64,000 nucleotides of DNA. Origin: Bursaphelenchus xylophilus. Lineage: Eukaryota > Nematoda > Chromadorea > Rhabditida > Aphelenchoididae. Every line of letters starts with the position of its first letter. Positions within the stretch are counted from its first letter, which is position 1. The translations under genes were made by a program, and so were the position numbers. The stretch is taken from assembly GCA_904066235.2 (NCBI GenBank), contig CAJFCV020000003.1, positions 930,001 to 994,000 on the forward strand. The letters run 5' to 3'. Shown piece by piece: positions 34,485 through 43,907 of the stretch. The notes below the pieces were generated by a model. That model was not told the DNA's origin, did not search any database, and was given only the letters and a program-made list of their open reading frames with translations.

Positions 34485-36415
34485 TCAGAAATATCCCTTC
34501 TTCTTATCAAGCGGTGGATATATATCCTCCTCATAGTAATCCCCAATGTTGTTGTTGTAAAGATCTATGGATTCGTTGAACACAAGCTTGAACTCGTCAC
34601 TCTTGTAGAACACATATTTTTGATCGAGGACAACTCGGCTTTGCAGGATGTTTTTCCAATCTAAACGGACATTAAATTCGCAGAGGAAGTGCTCCAAATG
34701 CGACGCTCAGATTTCGAAGAAACTCGGCGCAAATTTAAAGTAATATTTCCTGTGACATATGCGGGACTCCTAACTCACGCTTTGCAAAAATTACAGAGAT
34801 TTTCAGATTGAAAATTGGAAAAAATGAAACGATTTTTTGCAAAGTTTGGCATGGAAAGTTTCTTTCGCCTATTTCTACCGTATAGGAAATAGGCAACAAA
34901 AAAAAATTTCTCCATGCTAAACTAGCGATGCTATGGCGAAAAGCCGGTTTTTGGCCAAAATCTATTCGTCGCACTTGGAGCACTTCCCTTGTCAATTTTT
35001 ATTACCTCCGCAATGATGCGCAATATAAAGAACAGGCTCAAACTTGGTGAATCCCCACTCCGTTCCGTAGATGTCGAATTTGCCGTCCTTTCCGGCGACG
35101 GTCCAGTTCAAAATGTCGTCGTAGAGAACTGAAGGCAGGGATACATATAACGCTACATATTATGGTAAAAGTTCCTTATTCTGGCCACAACTTTTAACTC
35201 TTCGGAAACTGGTAGAAATTAGCCCAAATTTTGCGTGCAGGCTCAATTCATCGTTGTCAATGCCAGGACATTGAATTTAGTTAGTGAGGTACCTTCTTTT
35301 TTACGTACCATCTTACCCTTCAAAGCCGGCTGCAGCCTGCGATTTTACACTTTATACGATGAAACATGTCCGAAATTAAACTTATTCCCTCAGTATTGAA
35401 CTATGAGTCGTCGTAGCCTTCGTAGGTACCTTTAAACTATACTAGAGCTATTGTAGTAATTCAGGGCCAGCTAGATCGAAGAATTTTTTCCTAACTTTAG
35501 TTCCCAAGTTTGGGCGCAGTTCACAGAGTACCTTTTTTGTGGCCAGAATAAGGAACTTTTCCCCATATTATCAGTCTGTCTAGAAAATAATGTGGATTTG
35601 GCGCAACAAAATTTCTCGCCTTGTCCCAGTCGCAAACCAAATCTCCAGCCGCGGCTAGTCATCGCAAAGCGGCGACGGGTGGGATGAATCGAGGGATGAA
35701 TCCATTATTTTCCAGACAAACTGATATCAGTCTGTCGGAAAAATAACGGCGGATCGTCGCAGCAAAATGTCTCGCCCCGCCGCTATCGCGCACCAAATCC
35801 CAAGTCGCGGCTTGCAGTCGCAAAGCGATGATGAGCGACTCCGAGGCGCGACGATCCGCCGTTATTTTCCCGACAGACCGATAGACAAGTGAACTTTTGT
35901 AAAACAAATTGGAGAGGACCCAAGATTTAATATCAGTCTGTCGGGAAAATAATGAGCACAATGTCGCTGCGCCGATCGCGTAGAGAAAAGCAATTTGATC
36001 TTGCCACGAAGACAATTCTCTTCTTTAGCGGCGATACGATTTTTGATGCGACAGAGTGCTCATTATTTTCCCGACAGATTGATCGTCGATATAAAGAGGT
36101 TTTAATACATATGTTTTTGTTGTATTCTTATTTATTTCTGTCTAAAATTGAAGCCCATATCCTTTGAAATTGTTCGTTATAGAGAGGATTTGTTAGTTGC
36201 TGTTTGTTCTGCAGAGCTTTCATATGCTATAATACATGCAGAAAAACAAACTCACAATCAATATCAGCCAGGATAATGGACGCCTTATGCGTCTCCGACG
36301 TGTCCTCACAATACAACGTGCCGGTTGCTCTGACGTCATAATTCCGGGGAGTAAAATCTAAATACTCCGCGGCTACAAGCCCAGTAAAAGTAAGAGATAG
36401 AAAATAATTAAGCAT
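34485..36415 (-). CDS. TTL-3, transthyretin-like secreted protein
   Basis: Exons 36415-36256, 35128-35006 and 34660-34485 give 152 residues. Start MLNYFLSLTFTGLVAA is a signal peptide; then RATGTLYCEDTSE, ADID closing exon 1, DGKFDIYGTEWGFTKFEP and YIAHHCG. Residues about 120-152 are an acidic, Tyr-rich tail (DYYEEDIYPP) not seen in the other members. Closest paralogue is TTL-1. Exon 2 is 123 bases, both introns phase 1. Intron 1 is over 1.1 kb because of three F1 elements, intron 2 holds an F3 element. Confidence 0.85.
34690..34995. repeat. F3 element in TTL-3 intron 2
   Basis: 'gtgctccaaatgcgacgctc' at the left, 'cgtcgcacttggagcacttc' at the right. Shorter interior than other copies. Confidence 0.65.
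35579..35726. mobile_element. F1 element, second subtype
   Basis: TATCAGTCTGTC at 35579; right end CAGACAAACTGATA at 35726. It shares its last TA with the next F1 copy. Confidence 0.65.
35725..35883. mobile_element. F1 element, second subtype, abutting the previous one
   Basis: TATCAGTCTGTCGG at 35725, interior beginning AACGGCGGATCGTCGCAGCA, ending CCGACAGACCGATA. Back-to-back with the copy at 35579, which suggests insertion into the terminal TATCAG/CTGATA site of a resident copy. Confidence 0.7.
35931..36083. mobile_element. F1 element, common subtype
   Basis: TATCAGTCTGTCGGGAAAAT at 35931, right end CCGACAGATTGATC. Third F1 in TTL-3 intron 1. Confidence 0.7.
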
Positions 36416-36623
36416 GCTGCATCAAATAAACTTTTTGAAATTCTCAAAGATACTAAATTGTCTACACACGATGACTAAGCTACAAAAACTCTTATGTTTG
36501 TAATACAGCGTGAGAAAGGCTGTGATTTTGGTTATTCAAAGCTGATGAAATGTTGAAAGCAACTTTAATAATCAAAGATCAAGACAATTTCGAGATTTTG
36601 AACATAAGTTTTAACTTTAAAAA

Positions 36624-39224
36624 TCAATCCGTTGAATGACCGGGCTTTTTGAGCGACTCCTTCAATTCCAACAACTCCATCTGCAGACGAGCAATCTCTT
36701 CTTCATTTCTATTGGCAACAGCTCTCTGAAGTTGTTTCTCTCTGCGCCATATTGGCACCTGTCTTATTGGGATTGACTCGTATTCGTAGTTTTTTGTCGT
36801 CTGAAATGCTGATGTTTACAGCTAGTAATATATACTAGTAGCACAAAAGAGTATGGTAGATACAGTGGAACCTCTGCGCAGCAAATCGCAAGGGAGCAAA
36901 AAAAATTATATGTTTGTTATAGAAGAGTTTTGTTATACGGAGATACATTTTGTTGCAGTAATAGCGCAAAAAAGCATGGTAGATACAGTGGGGACTGCAC
37001 ACAGTGACAAAAAACGTACCATTTTGCCTCCGGCAAGTATTGCCAACGCAGCAAAATACCTTCATCTTCAAGCCAAAAGCCCCGATTTCAAAGGCGCGCC
37101 TGCTCTTTTCGTGAGGAAGCGCTTTAAAACGGAGTTTTTTAGTTGGAGAGGGAGGCATTTTGCTACATTTTTGGTACTTCCCGGATGCGAAATGCTACGT
37201 TTTTGCCACTGGATCAGGTCCGTACAGTAGAACCTCTGCGCAGCGAATCGCAAGGTAACAAAAAAAGGTTTGTTATAGAAGGGTTTTTTATACGGAATAA
37301 CCTTGGCCCAAAAATTTCTCCTTGGACCTCTGAAATCGCTCCTTATACAGAGGTTTCGGGATCTTGTTGCACAAATGCTCCACTGTAACAGTTCGTCGGG
37401 AAAATAATATGGATTTGTCACAGCAAATGTCTCTCAGCCACGCGCCAAATCTTCGACATGGCGTGGCAAAGCGCGGGGCAATTAACAGGTGTGAAAAAAG
37501 TACTATTTTTCCGACGGACTGAAACAAACCGAGCATAATTCTACACTCACAATTTGAGGGCGAATCTGCTTTTGCACTCCTTGGAAGTCGCTGATCTTTC
37601 TGTTCAGCAGCTTGCGATCTCCGTAAATGCTGGCGTGACTGTGCTTGGTGCCCGCTTTTATCACCTCAAACTGATCCTGAAGCGTATGAGTATTCGTGTT
37701 GTTGGCGTCGTCATACTCCAACCATGCCACCGAAAACTCACCACCAAGGCAGATGTGGTTACCGGAATAGTAACTGCAATACGCCATCGCCGCATCTTCA
37801 GTAGGGGAGGATGCGGTAATCGCCAGAACGTTGGGATATTTAGGGATTACGTTTTCGGTAACACTGCCGGACTCGCAGGCTTCGATGTAGAAGAGAATCT
37901 CCTTATACATCTTTTTCTCTGTCATTATTCGCAAGGACTCGTCCAAGTCTGCAGAAGAAAAATACTGCCCTTTGGGCAGCACATACGCGTCGGGAAACAA
38001 AAGGACATCGGGTCCGCCGTGGTCGGTGAAGTAGATGAACAACCGATCCTTCTCCGTAGACTCCAGGACCGGCCCATCACCAGTGTTGTTCCCGATCAAC
38101 ACATTCTTAAACGTTTCGGGTGTCACATTGCTGCCGTTGTAGTCGATCGTGCAGCCTTTGTAGACGTCATGGCTCAGGCTTGGATGATTGAACAGCTTTC
38201 CCTTGAACGGATTGCTAAAAACATCTTGTGTTAAGAAAGGAAAAATACAGTCAAGCCTCTGTACAACAAAGTTCAGTGCAACAAAACCTGTCCTTATCGT
38301 ACAAATTGCAGAGCTCTATAGAGTCGATTTGAGGCTACAGTTAGCTTCATATAACGAAACCTTCGGTGAGGATTTCCTAGGAATTTGCATAAATTTTGAT
38401 GTGTGTGCGAAATAAAGACACTATTGTCGGTCAAACTTCCTTTTTCTGGCCCCGGCGAAAAGAAGGTTTTGCAGTTTGCGCCCGAACAATTCCGGCTGCA
38501 AGGAATATCAGGCTTAGGCTGAGCCTCAGGCTTGGGCAGGTTTAAAGATGGCAATCGGGCCTGTGCAGATTTGAAAAAGCCCCGGGCCGGCCTGGCCGCT
38601 TCGACCGCCGGGCCGGGCCGCAAAAATCGGCCCGGCCCGATTGCCACCTCTAGGCAGGTTAGGCAGTGTGCAGTGAAAACAGGGCGCAAGCTGCGAAGCG
38701 CCGGGCCAGAAAAAGGAAGTTTTTCGCTATGGTCTGTCCCGGTTGTTTCCAAATAGAGCAAGAGAGGTGAGTTACAATTCGAATGTCCCCTAACGATTTT
38801 TCAGCAAACGTAAGTAACTTTTTGTGCATCTGTAGAATAGGGGCTTCACTCATCTCGCTCTAGGCCCAGTTTCTGGCAATGGACAGGTTTCATTGGATTT
38901 CTCGTGCGACTGCATTGCAATCATGAACACTTACTCGTTACTATTCGCAACGTCATCGCGCATGAGCAATATAATCCGCTCGTCCTTAATCCCACGGTCC
39001 CTCAGGATGTGGTAGGCGTGACATGCATTCGCATGTTCACTGTAGTTGTCGATGCCTTTCCCACCGACCACAATGACGACCCACAGTTCTCCGTCATCTT
39101 GTGAGTTGGTTTCCGGCAAGAAGAAGCTTGAATGAGCATATATGTATAGAAGTATTGACACTGCAACTTACGATGTGCACGACACAAGCAAAACAGAGAC
39201 CACAGAGACTGCAAGCCAACCCAT
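36624..39224 (-). CDS. LGMN-4, legumain-like protease, twin of LGMN-3
   Basis: Exons 39224-39172, 39126-38935, 38214-37551 and 36800-36624 match LGMN-3 base for base in length (53, 192, 664, 177) and give 361 residues. Catalytic FTDHGG and YIEACESGS are intact. The S1-pocket segment reads NYSEH in place of NYRHQ. Differences from LGMN-3 are scattered, for example AYVLPKGQYF for AWEQPEGQTF and KKPGHSTD at the end. As in LGMN-3, the charged linker helix is present and the rest of the prodomain is missing. Upstream GCTATAAAAAGC at about 39260 (minus) is the likely TATA box. Confidence 0.87.
36986..37222. mobile_element. F2 element in LGMN-4 intron 3
   Basis: Counterpart of 31298-31539. Starts CAGTGGGGACTGCACACAG, so the left terminus is altered. 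Confidence 0.6.
37388..37525. mobile_element. F1 element in LGMN-4 intron 3, uninterrupted
   Basis: Counterpart of 30775-31134 without the nested insertion, so it shows the pre-insertion state. Confidence 0.65.
38433..38722. mobile_element. GC-rich inverted-repeat element in LGMN-4 intron 2
   Basis: Ends AAACTTCCTTTTTCTGGCCC and its complement (CCAGAAAAAGGAAGTTT). The centre has CCGGGCCGGCC words. The same intron in LGMN-3 (29642-30080) lacks it, so it inserted after the duplication. A related GC palindrome is at 13073. Confidence 0.65.
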
Positions 39225-39390
39225 GTTCCACGGATACCTTTCCATCCATCCATGATATGCTTTTTATAGCACCTTCATTGGACTTTGACATTATCCTTCA
39301 TGAACTACGCTACGTCATTGTCGCCAATGGCTTCCGGTGCTCTTTGGTGGAATCGTGGTTGTATACTTGATGACTGAATGAGGAAAATGC

Positions 39391-39588
39391 TCAGCGGAAC
39401 AACAAAAGTTTAGACGACATAGATGACGGTGAGACCGGAAGACATTCTTGAAGTGAAGGTTTCATTTGAAAATGCCTTCGCATTTGTGCATAATAATAGA
39501 GCAGCTCCTTTAATTTTTTCTCAGCCTTTATCACTTCCGATTCTTCGAAATGTGTTCTGTGAAGGATGCGATATTTCTCGGTGATTTT
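39391..39588 (-). pseudogene. Short coiled-coil frame, partly duplicated
   Basis: An open frame reads TEKYRILHRTHFEESEVIKA and a lysine-rich helix. The left arm has a degenerate counterpart at 29085-29170 with frame breaks. It may be a fragment of a gene that lay beside the ancestral legumain. I cannot name it and doubt it is functional. Confidence 0.3.
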
Positions 39589-39868
39589 CAATTGAAAAAA
39601 TCCAAGATTTCTCGATCATCTTCAGCCGAAAAAACACTGGTAGGAACGTTCATATAACGAACAATTTCGAAGGTCCCAAAGCTCAATTTTTGGCCAAGAT
39701 AAGCCTGCGTACTTCGACAGCACTAGGAATTTTTTGTCCCTCGATTCTTTATACAGGGTGTTTCAAGAAAATGTCTATAAGTTACGGCGAAAAAACGATC
39801 AAAAAATCTCACTTTCAACGCACAATGCCTATAAAAATGTTTCTTCATGGGAGGCATAAATTTTCATT

Positions 39869-40026
39869 TATCAGTCTGTCGAGAAAATAATGTGTAATCT
39901 GTGGCATCAAAAATCGCACTGCCGCCGAGAAAATGAATTGTCTTCGCGGCAAAATCAAATTTTTTTCCTTTAGCGACGTAATGGGCGCAGCGACATTGCG
40001 CTCATTATTTTTCCGACAAACTGATG
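39869..40026. mobile_element. F1 miniature element
   Basis: TATCAGTCTGTCGAGAAAAT at 39869, right end TTTTTCCGACAAACTGATG. Confidence 0.7.
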
Positions 40027-40235
40027 TTTCTTAATAGCTTTTAAACAATTGTTTTTCAAAAATTGAGGATGTCTTTGAAGCTGCAATTTTTTGAGAAATT
40101 ATAATAAAATTATTAATCATCCTTGTTCCCACAAGCACTTTATTAGTCATGCTAGTGGAATTTATTTTTATTGCCGTTGAATTCATACGTATATTCGACA
40201 AGGTGAGCGTGAATAGAAAGTCTGTTTGCTGAAAA

Positions 40236-41006
40236 ATGCTCCTGCGACTCTGTCTTGTCCCAATTGTCTTCTGTAGCGGCAGTGTTGTCGATTTAGTTAT
40301 GCCGTTTCGATATTATGTTACAGTAGGGCCAATTATAAAGTGTGACGCAAATTTGTCGACTACTATTAGTATTCAAGACTCGGATAGTAAGTTTTGTTCA
40401 TTTTGAACATTGGGAAAAATAAAAAGGTGACATTTTATACGATGAAAAATTTTCTTCAAACTTTCAAAGTAATGTATAAGCATTTTATTTAGTCAGCTAA
40501 AAAAATTGTGTAAAATTTTAATCGTATAACATGCCACCTCACATTTTGAAAAAATTCAAAATTTTATCGGATAAAGTTTCATCCATCATTTTAAAAACTT
40601 GAATTAAAAAATCCATCGTATAAAATGTCACCTCTTTGAGCACCACACTTTTCGGTCTCAATCCGGTTATACCTTTTTGTTTTCAGCACTCTTCAACGAC
40701 ATTCTGGCTTTCAAGCACGTGTCCAAACCCGGCTTTGTAACGCTTCAGGCGTTTGAAAAGGAGTTTGGAAGATTTGAGCCATATATTGAACTTGTCGGTG
40801 AATGTAAAGGTTAGTACAAGATCATGCAAAAAATGCTAAAACAGAGAAAATAGCTTATAAAAAAGCTTTTAATTTTGTTAGGCGATCTAAATCAACTAAT
40901 TTCAGGGCGGAAGCACAGAATACGACAGGCGGTCCCTCAAGGCTACGTTTACGACAGAACTCGGGTTGAGAACCTGATTTTTAAGCCCACATTTGATCTG
41001 AATTAA
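40236..41006 (+). CDS. TTL-4, transthyretin-like secreted protein
   Basis: Exons 40236-40386, 40687-40809 and 40906-41006 give 124 residues. Signal peptide MLLRLCLVPIVFCSGSVV; then VGPIIKCDANLSTTIS with DSD at the end of exon 1, GFVTLQAFEKEFGRFEP and IELVGECK, and a basic C-terminus ending FDLN. Introns are phase 1 and exon 2 is 123 bases. Nearest paralogue is TTL-2. Typical members have YL.I.H.C in exon 2; here it is YIELVGEC. Confidence 0.83.
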
Positions 41007-41465
41007 TGTTGTTTCATCGGGTGTCAGTTAAAAATAAACACAATCACAATTGCAATTCTAGATATAGTCTTTAAGAAAACGTGCATAATTTGCAAGTGTT
41101 GGCACTTTCCTCCTATGTATTTGCCAACATCACCCATATCGAAACCCCCCAAAAAATCCGACATTTCCTGGTGATTTTCAACCGAAAAGACCGAAATTTC
41201 TCGATCATTTTCAACCGAAAAAACCTGGTTTTCGGGGTAGAGATGCCTCTACTTCAGAAGGCCGTAGCGACCTCAGTTTGCACTTTAAAAGCTTGTTATT
41301 TCGTAGACAAAAACTTATGCCTTTTAAAAAAACATACTTCAAATACGAAGTCTCTGCGCCGACTCCGCCGGAAGTTATAGCCTTCCACTTTCCTTCACGT
41401 TTCTTGTAAGACCCTGTAATTGGCAGGGAAAGTGCTCTTATTCAAATTTGATTGTACCTTTTCTA
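41007..41465. other. Spacer with LTR-like start
   Basis: 41160-41230 repeats a phrase ('atttctcgatcattttcaac') also present near 39570-39640. From about 41440 the sequence matches 48430 onward ('ttattcaaatttgatt'), part of an LTR-like unit that is broken by the next element. Confidence 0.4.
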
Positions 41466-43005
41466 CAGTGGCGGTCAAAAAAAACGGCCACCCCAAGATG
41501 ATGCGCCCTAGCGCAGAAGAGAGTGGTCGTAGGAAGATAAATATGGTATCAGTGTAAAGCTTATGCAATACTAAGACGTGTGACTATAAACTTGTGGTTC
41601 TGTAGTGCTGGCCTAGCACGTACTGGGGCAATATGTTATTTTGGCCTGGTCAAAAAAAATGGCCACCCATAATTATTGTGCTTTAAACGCGGTTTATGTT
41701 ATAAATTGCCGCCATATGCGACTGGACTAGGATAACTACATCAATACACATCAGTTCCAGTATTTCGTACTTTGTACATATGCCCTCAGGCATCATTCAG
41801 GGTTGATGACCTTGTTCATGGTTAAGGCCCGGCCAAATTTTTTTTGGATTTGTGTCGTTGTTTTGATAATCCTGAGCAATACTATAGATGGTATTGATCG
41901 TATTCATGTGTAAAACTCTCCACTTCTGCCAAGATTGCGCCCCTTCTGATAATAAAACTCAAAAAATGGAATTTTTTGACCTAATTTTCTCCAAAAATCC
42001 GTTTTGGAGGCCGCTAAACAATTAATGTAGAATCTTAAACAGGCTTTATTTGTACAAGAACATCATGGACATTTGTTTTAACACGGCACCGGTTAGAGGA
42101 AACTACCGCCCGAAACGACAGATACCGTTTTGTTACAGTTTTCGACTTCAGGAAATAATCATAAACTTTGTCAAGGTCTGTAACCCGAATTTTAACTTTA
42201 GGGGCTCATACTTATCTTTAAATGATTGAGTGGTATTTCAACAATGCCACAAATGCAAGACTAGATTCTAATTTCTATTCAACGATGTTTCGGAAACGGG
42301 CAAAATTCATGATTACTTCCTGAAGTCGAAAACTGTAACAAAACGGTGTCTGTCGTTTCGGGCGGTCGTTTCCTTTAACCGGTGCCGTGTTAAAACAAAT
42401 GTCCATGATGTTCTTGTACAAATAAAGCCTGTTTAAGATTCTACATTAATTGTTTAGCGGCCTCCAAAACGGATTTTTGAAAAAATTTCGGCCAAAAAAT
42501 CTGCTTTTTTGAGTTTTATTATCAGAAGGGGCGCAATTTTGGCAGAAGTGGAGAGTTTTACACATGAATACGATCAATACCATCTATAGTATTGCTCAGG
42601 ATTATCAAAACAACGACACAAATCCAAAAAAAATTTGGCCGGGCCTTAACCATGAACAAGGTCATCAACCCTGAATGATGCCTGAGGGCATATGTACAAA
42701 GTACGAAATACTGGAACTGATGTGTATTGATGTAGTTATCCTAGTCCAGTCGCATATGGCGGCAATTTATAACATAAACCGCGTTTAAAGCACAATAATT
42801 ATGGGTGGCCATTTTTTTTGACCAGGCCAAAATAACATATTGCCCCAGTACGTGCTAGGCCAGCACTACAGAACCACAAGTTTATAGTCACACGTCTTAG
42901 TATTGCATAAGCTTTACACTGATACCATATTTATCTTCCTACGACCACTCTCTTCTGCGCTAGAGCGCATCATCTTGGGGTGGCCGTTTTTTTTGACCGC
43001 CACTG
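41466..43005. mobile_element. 1,540-base palindromic TA-flanked element
   Basis: Ends CAGTGGCGGTCAAAAAAAAC and its complement, flanked by TA at 41464-41465 and 43006-43007. Arms of about 695 bases are nearly perfect reverse complements around a centre of about 150 bases (42160-42310). No transposase frame is seen, so it is a non-autonomous Tc1/mariner-type foldback. Confidence 0.88.
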
Positions 43006-43110
43006 TACGTGGGGTTTCCCTACAAAAGAATTTCCTTTGAATAAATCGCTTGACTCCTCAGCTCCCGACTTGGTCGGTTACAAAGACCAAGGTTTACAAT
43101 CGACATAAAA
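43006..43110 (+). repeat. LTR-like fragment, right part
   Basis: 'cgtggggtttccctacaaaag' then 'aataaatcgcttgactcc' matches 48454-48510 ('cgtggggcgtccctataaaa', 'aataaatcacttgactct'). A TATA box then AATAAA within 30 bases is LTR-like organisation. The palindromic element sits exactly at the break. Confidence 0.55.
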
Positions 43111-43454
43111 TAAACCTCTTTTCGCACTTGAAGCAACTCCTTTTTAATCAAAATTGTTGAAATCGCAAGATGAATCCGGTTCAAAATACGGACATTCAAT
43201 TTTTAGTGACTCATCATTTTCAGCAAACCCCAATTATTGCTTATCTGTACGAAATACGATTACTCACACGATGAGGACACATCGACATAAAATTTGTATT
43301 GAAAAACGAAAAATTGACATTTAGCACACTTTCATTACCAATTTCATAATGTTGCGTTTGAAACTGCTTTAGTTGTCGTTCGCGTTTCCCAGCATCGTCA
43401 CAGCTCACCTTCAACAGACGTTTATGTTAAGACATCCTCAAAAACAGGCATAGC

Positions 43455-43635
43455 CACATATCAGTTCCTAAAGTTTTAGCTCGCGCTTTCCGGAAGCTAT
43501 GATTGACCGCTGTTTGCGGCCAAGAGAGTATGAAACATGCAGAGAGCTGTAAAGTTAATGTACACTATGTACTAAAAAAATGGGGCCAACTTTCATCAAA
43601 ATCTGAGTGTAGCACTTCCCCTGCAAGGTTGGCCT
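43455..43635. repeat. F3 fragment
   Basis: 'agttttagctcgcgctttcc', 'ggccaagagagtatg' and 'catcaaaatctgagtgtagc' are F3 words; much of the element is lost. Confidence 0.5.
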
Positions 43636-43714
43636 TCTAGTCTCTGGCTCAGATCTTCTGCAGGATGTCATTATTCATCCATATGATGAGATTGTGACTA
43701 CAATGCAAGAAAAA

Positions 43715-43907
43715 TGTGAATTACGTCAGCAAAAGATTGATCATCCCGTGCAAGATTGGAATTTATCAAAAGATGAGGCCCTGCTGACAACAATAAAAAC
43801 AAAGCCAAGATCGTTGACTCAGAAATGAAATTTTGAGATTGCTAATGAGAAATCTCACCATATAAAATTCCAGTAGCGGCCAGAACATTCGCTATACACA
43901 TCCAAAA
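43715..43907 (+). promoter_or_regulatory. Promoter of TTL-5
   Basis: 'acgtcagcaaaagattgatc', 'cgttgactcagaaatgaaa', 'gattgctaatgagaaatctc' and then CATATAAAA at 43858, 50 bases before the ATG. The same blocks in the same order precede TTL-6 (48580-48760). Confidence 0.6.

Larger units (their letters stand above)
36537..39550 (-). repeat. Right arm of 3-kb inverted duplication
   Basis: Reverse complement of 29083-31985. Differs by an extra ~290-base GC-rich element at 38433-38722 and by lacking the insertion found in the F1 of the left arm. Confidence 0.85.
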
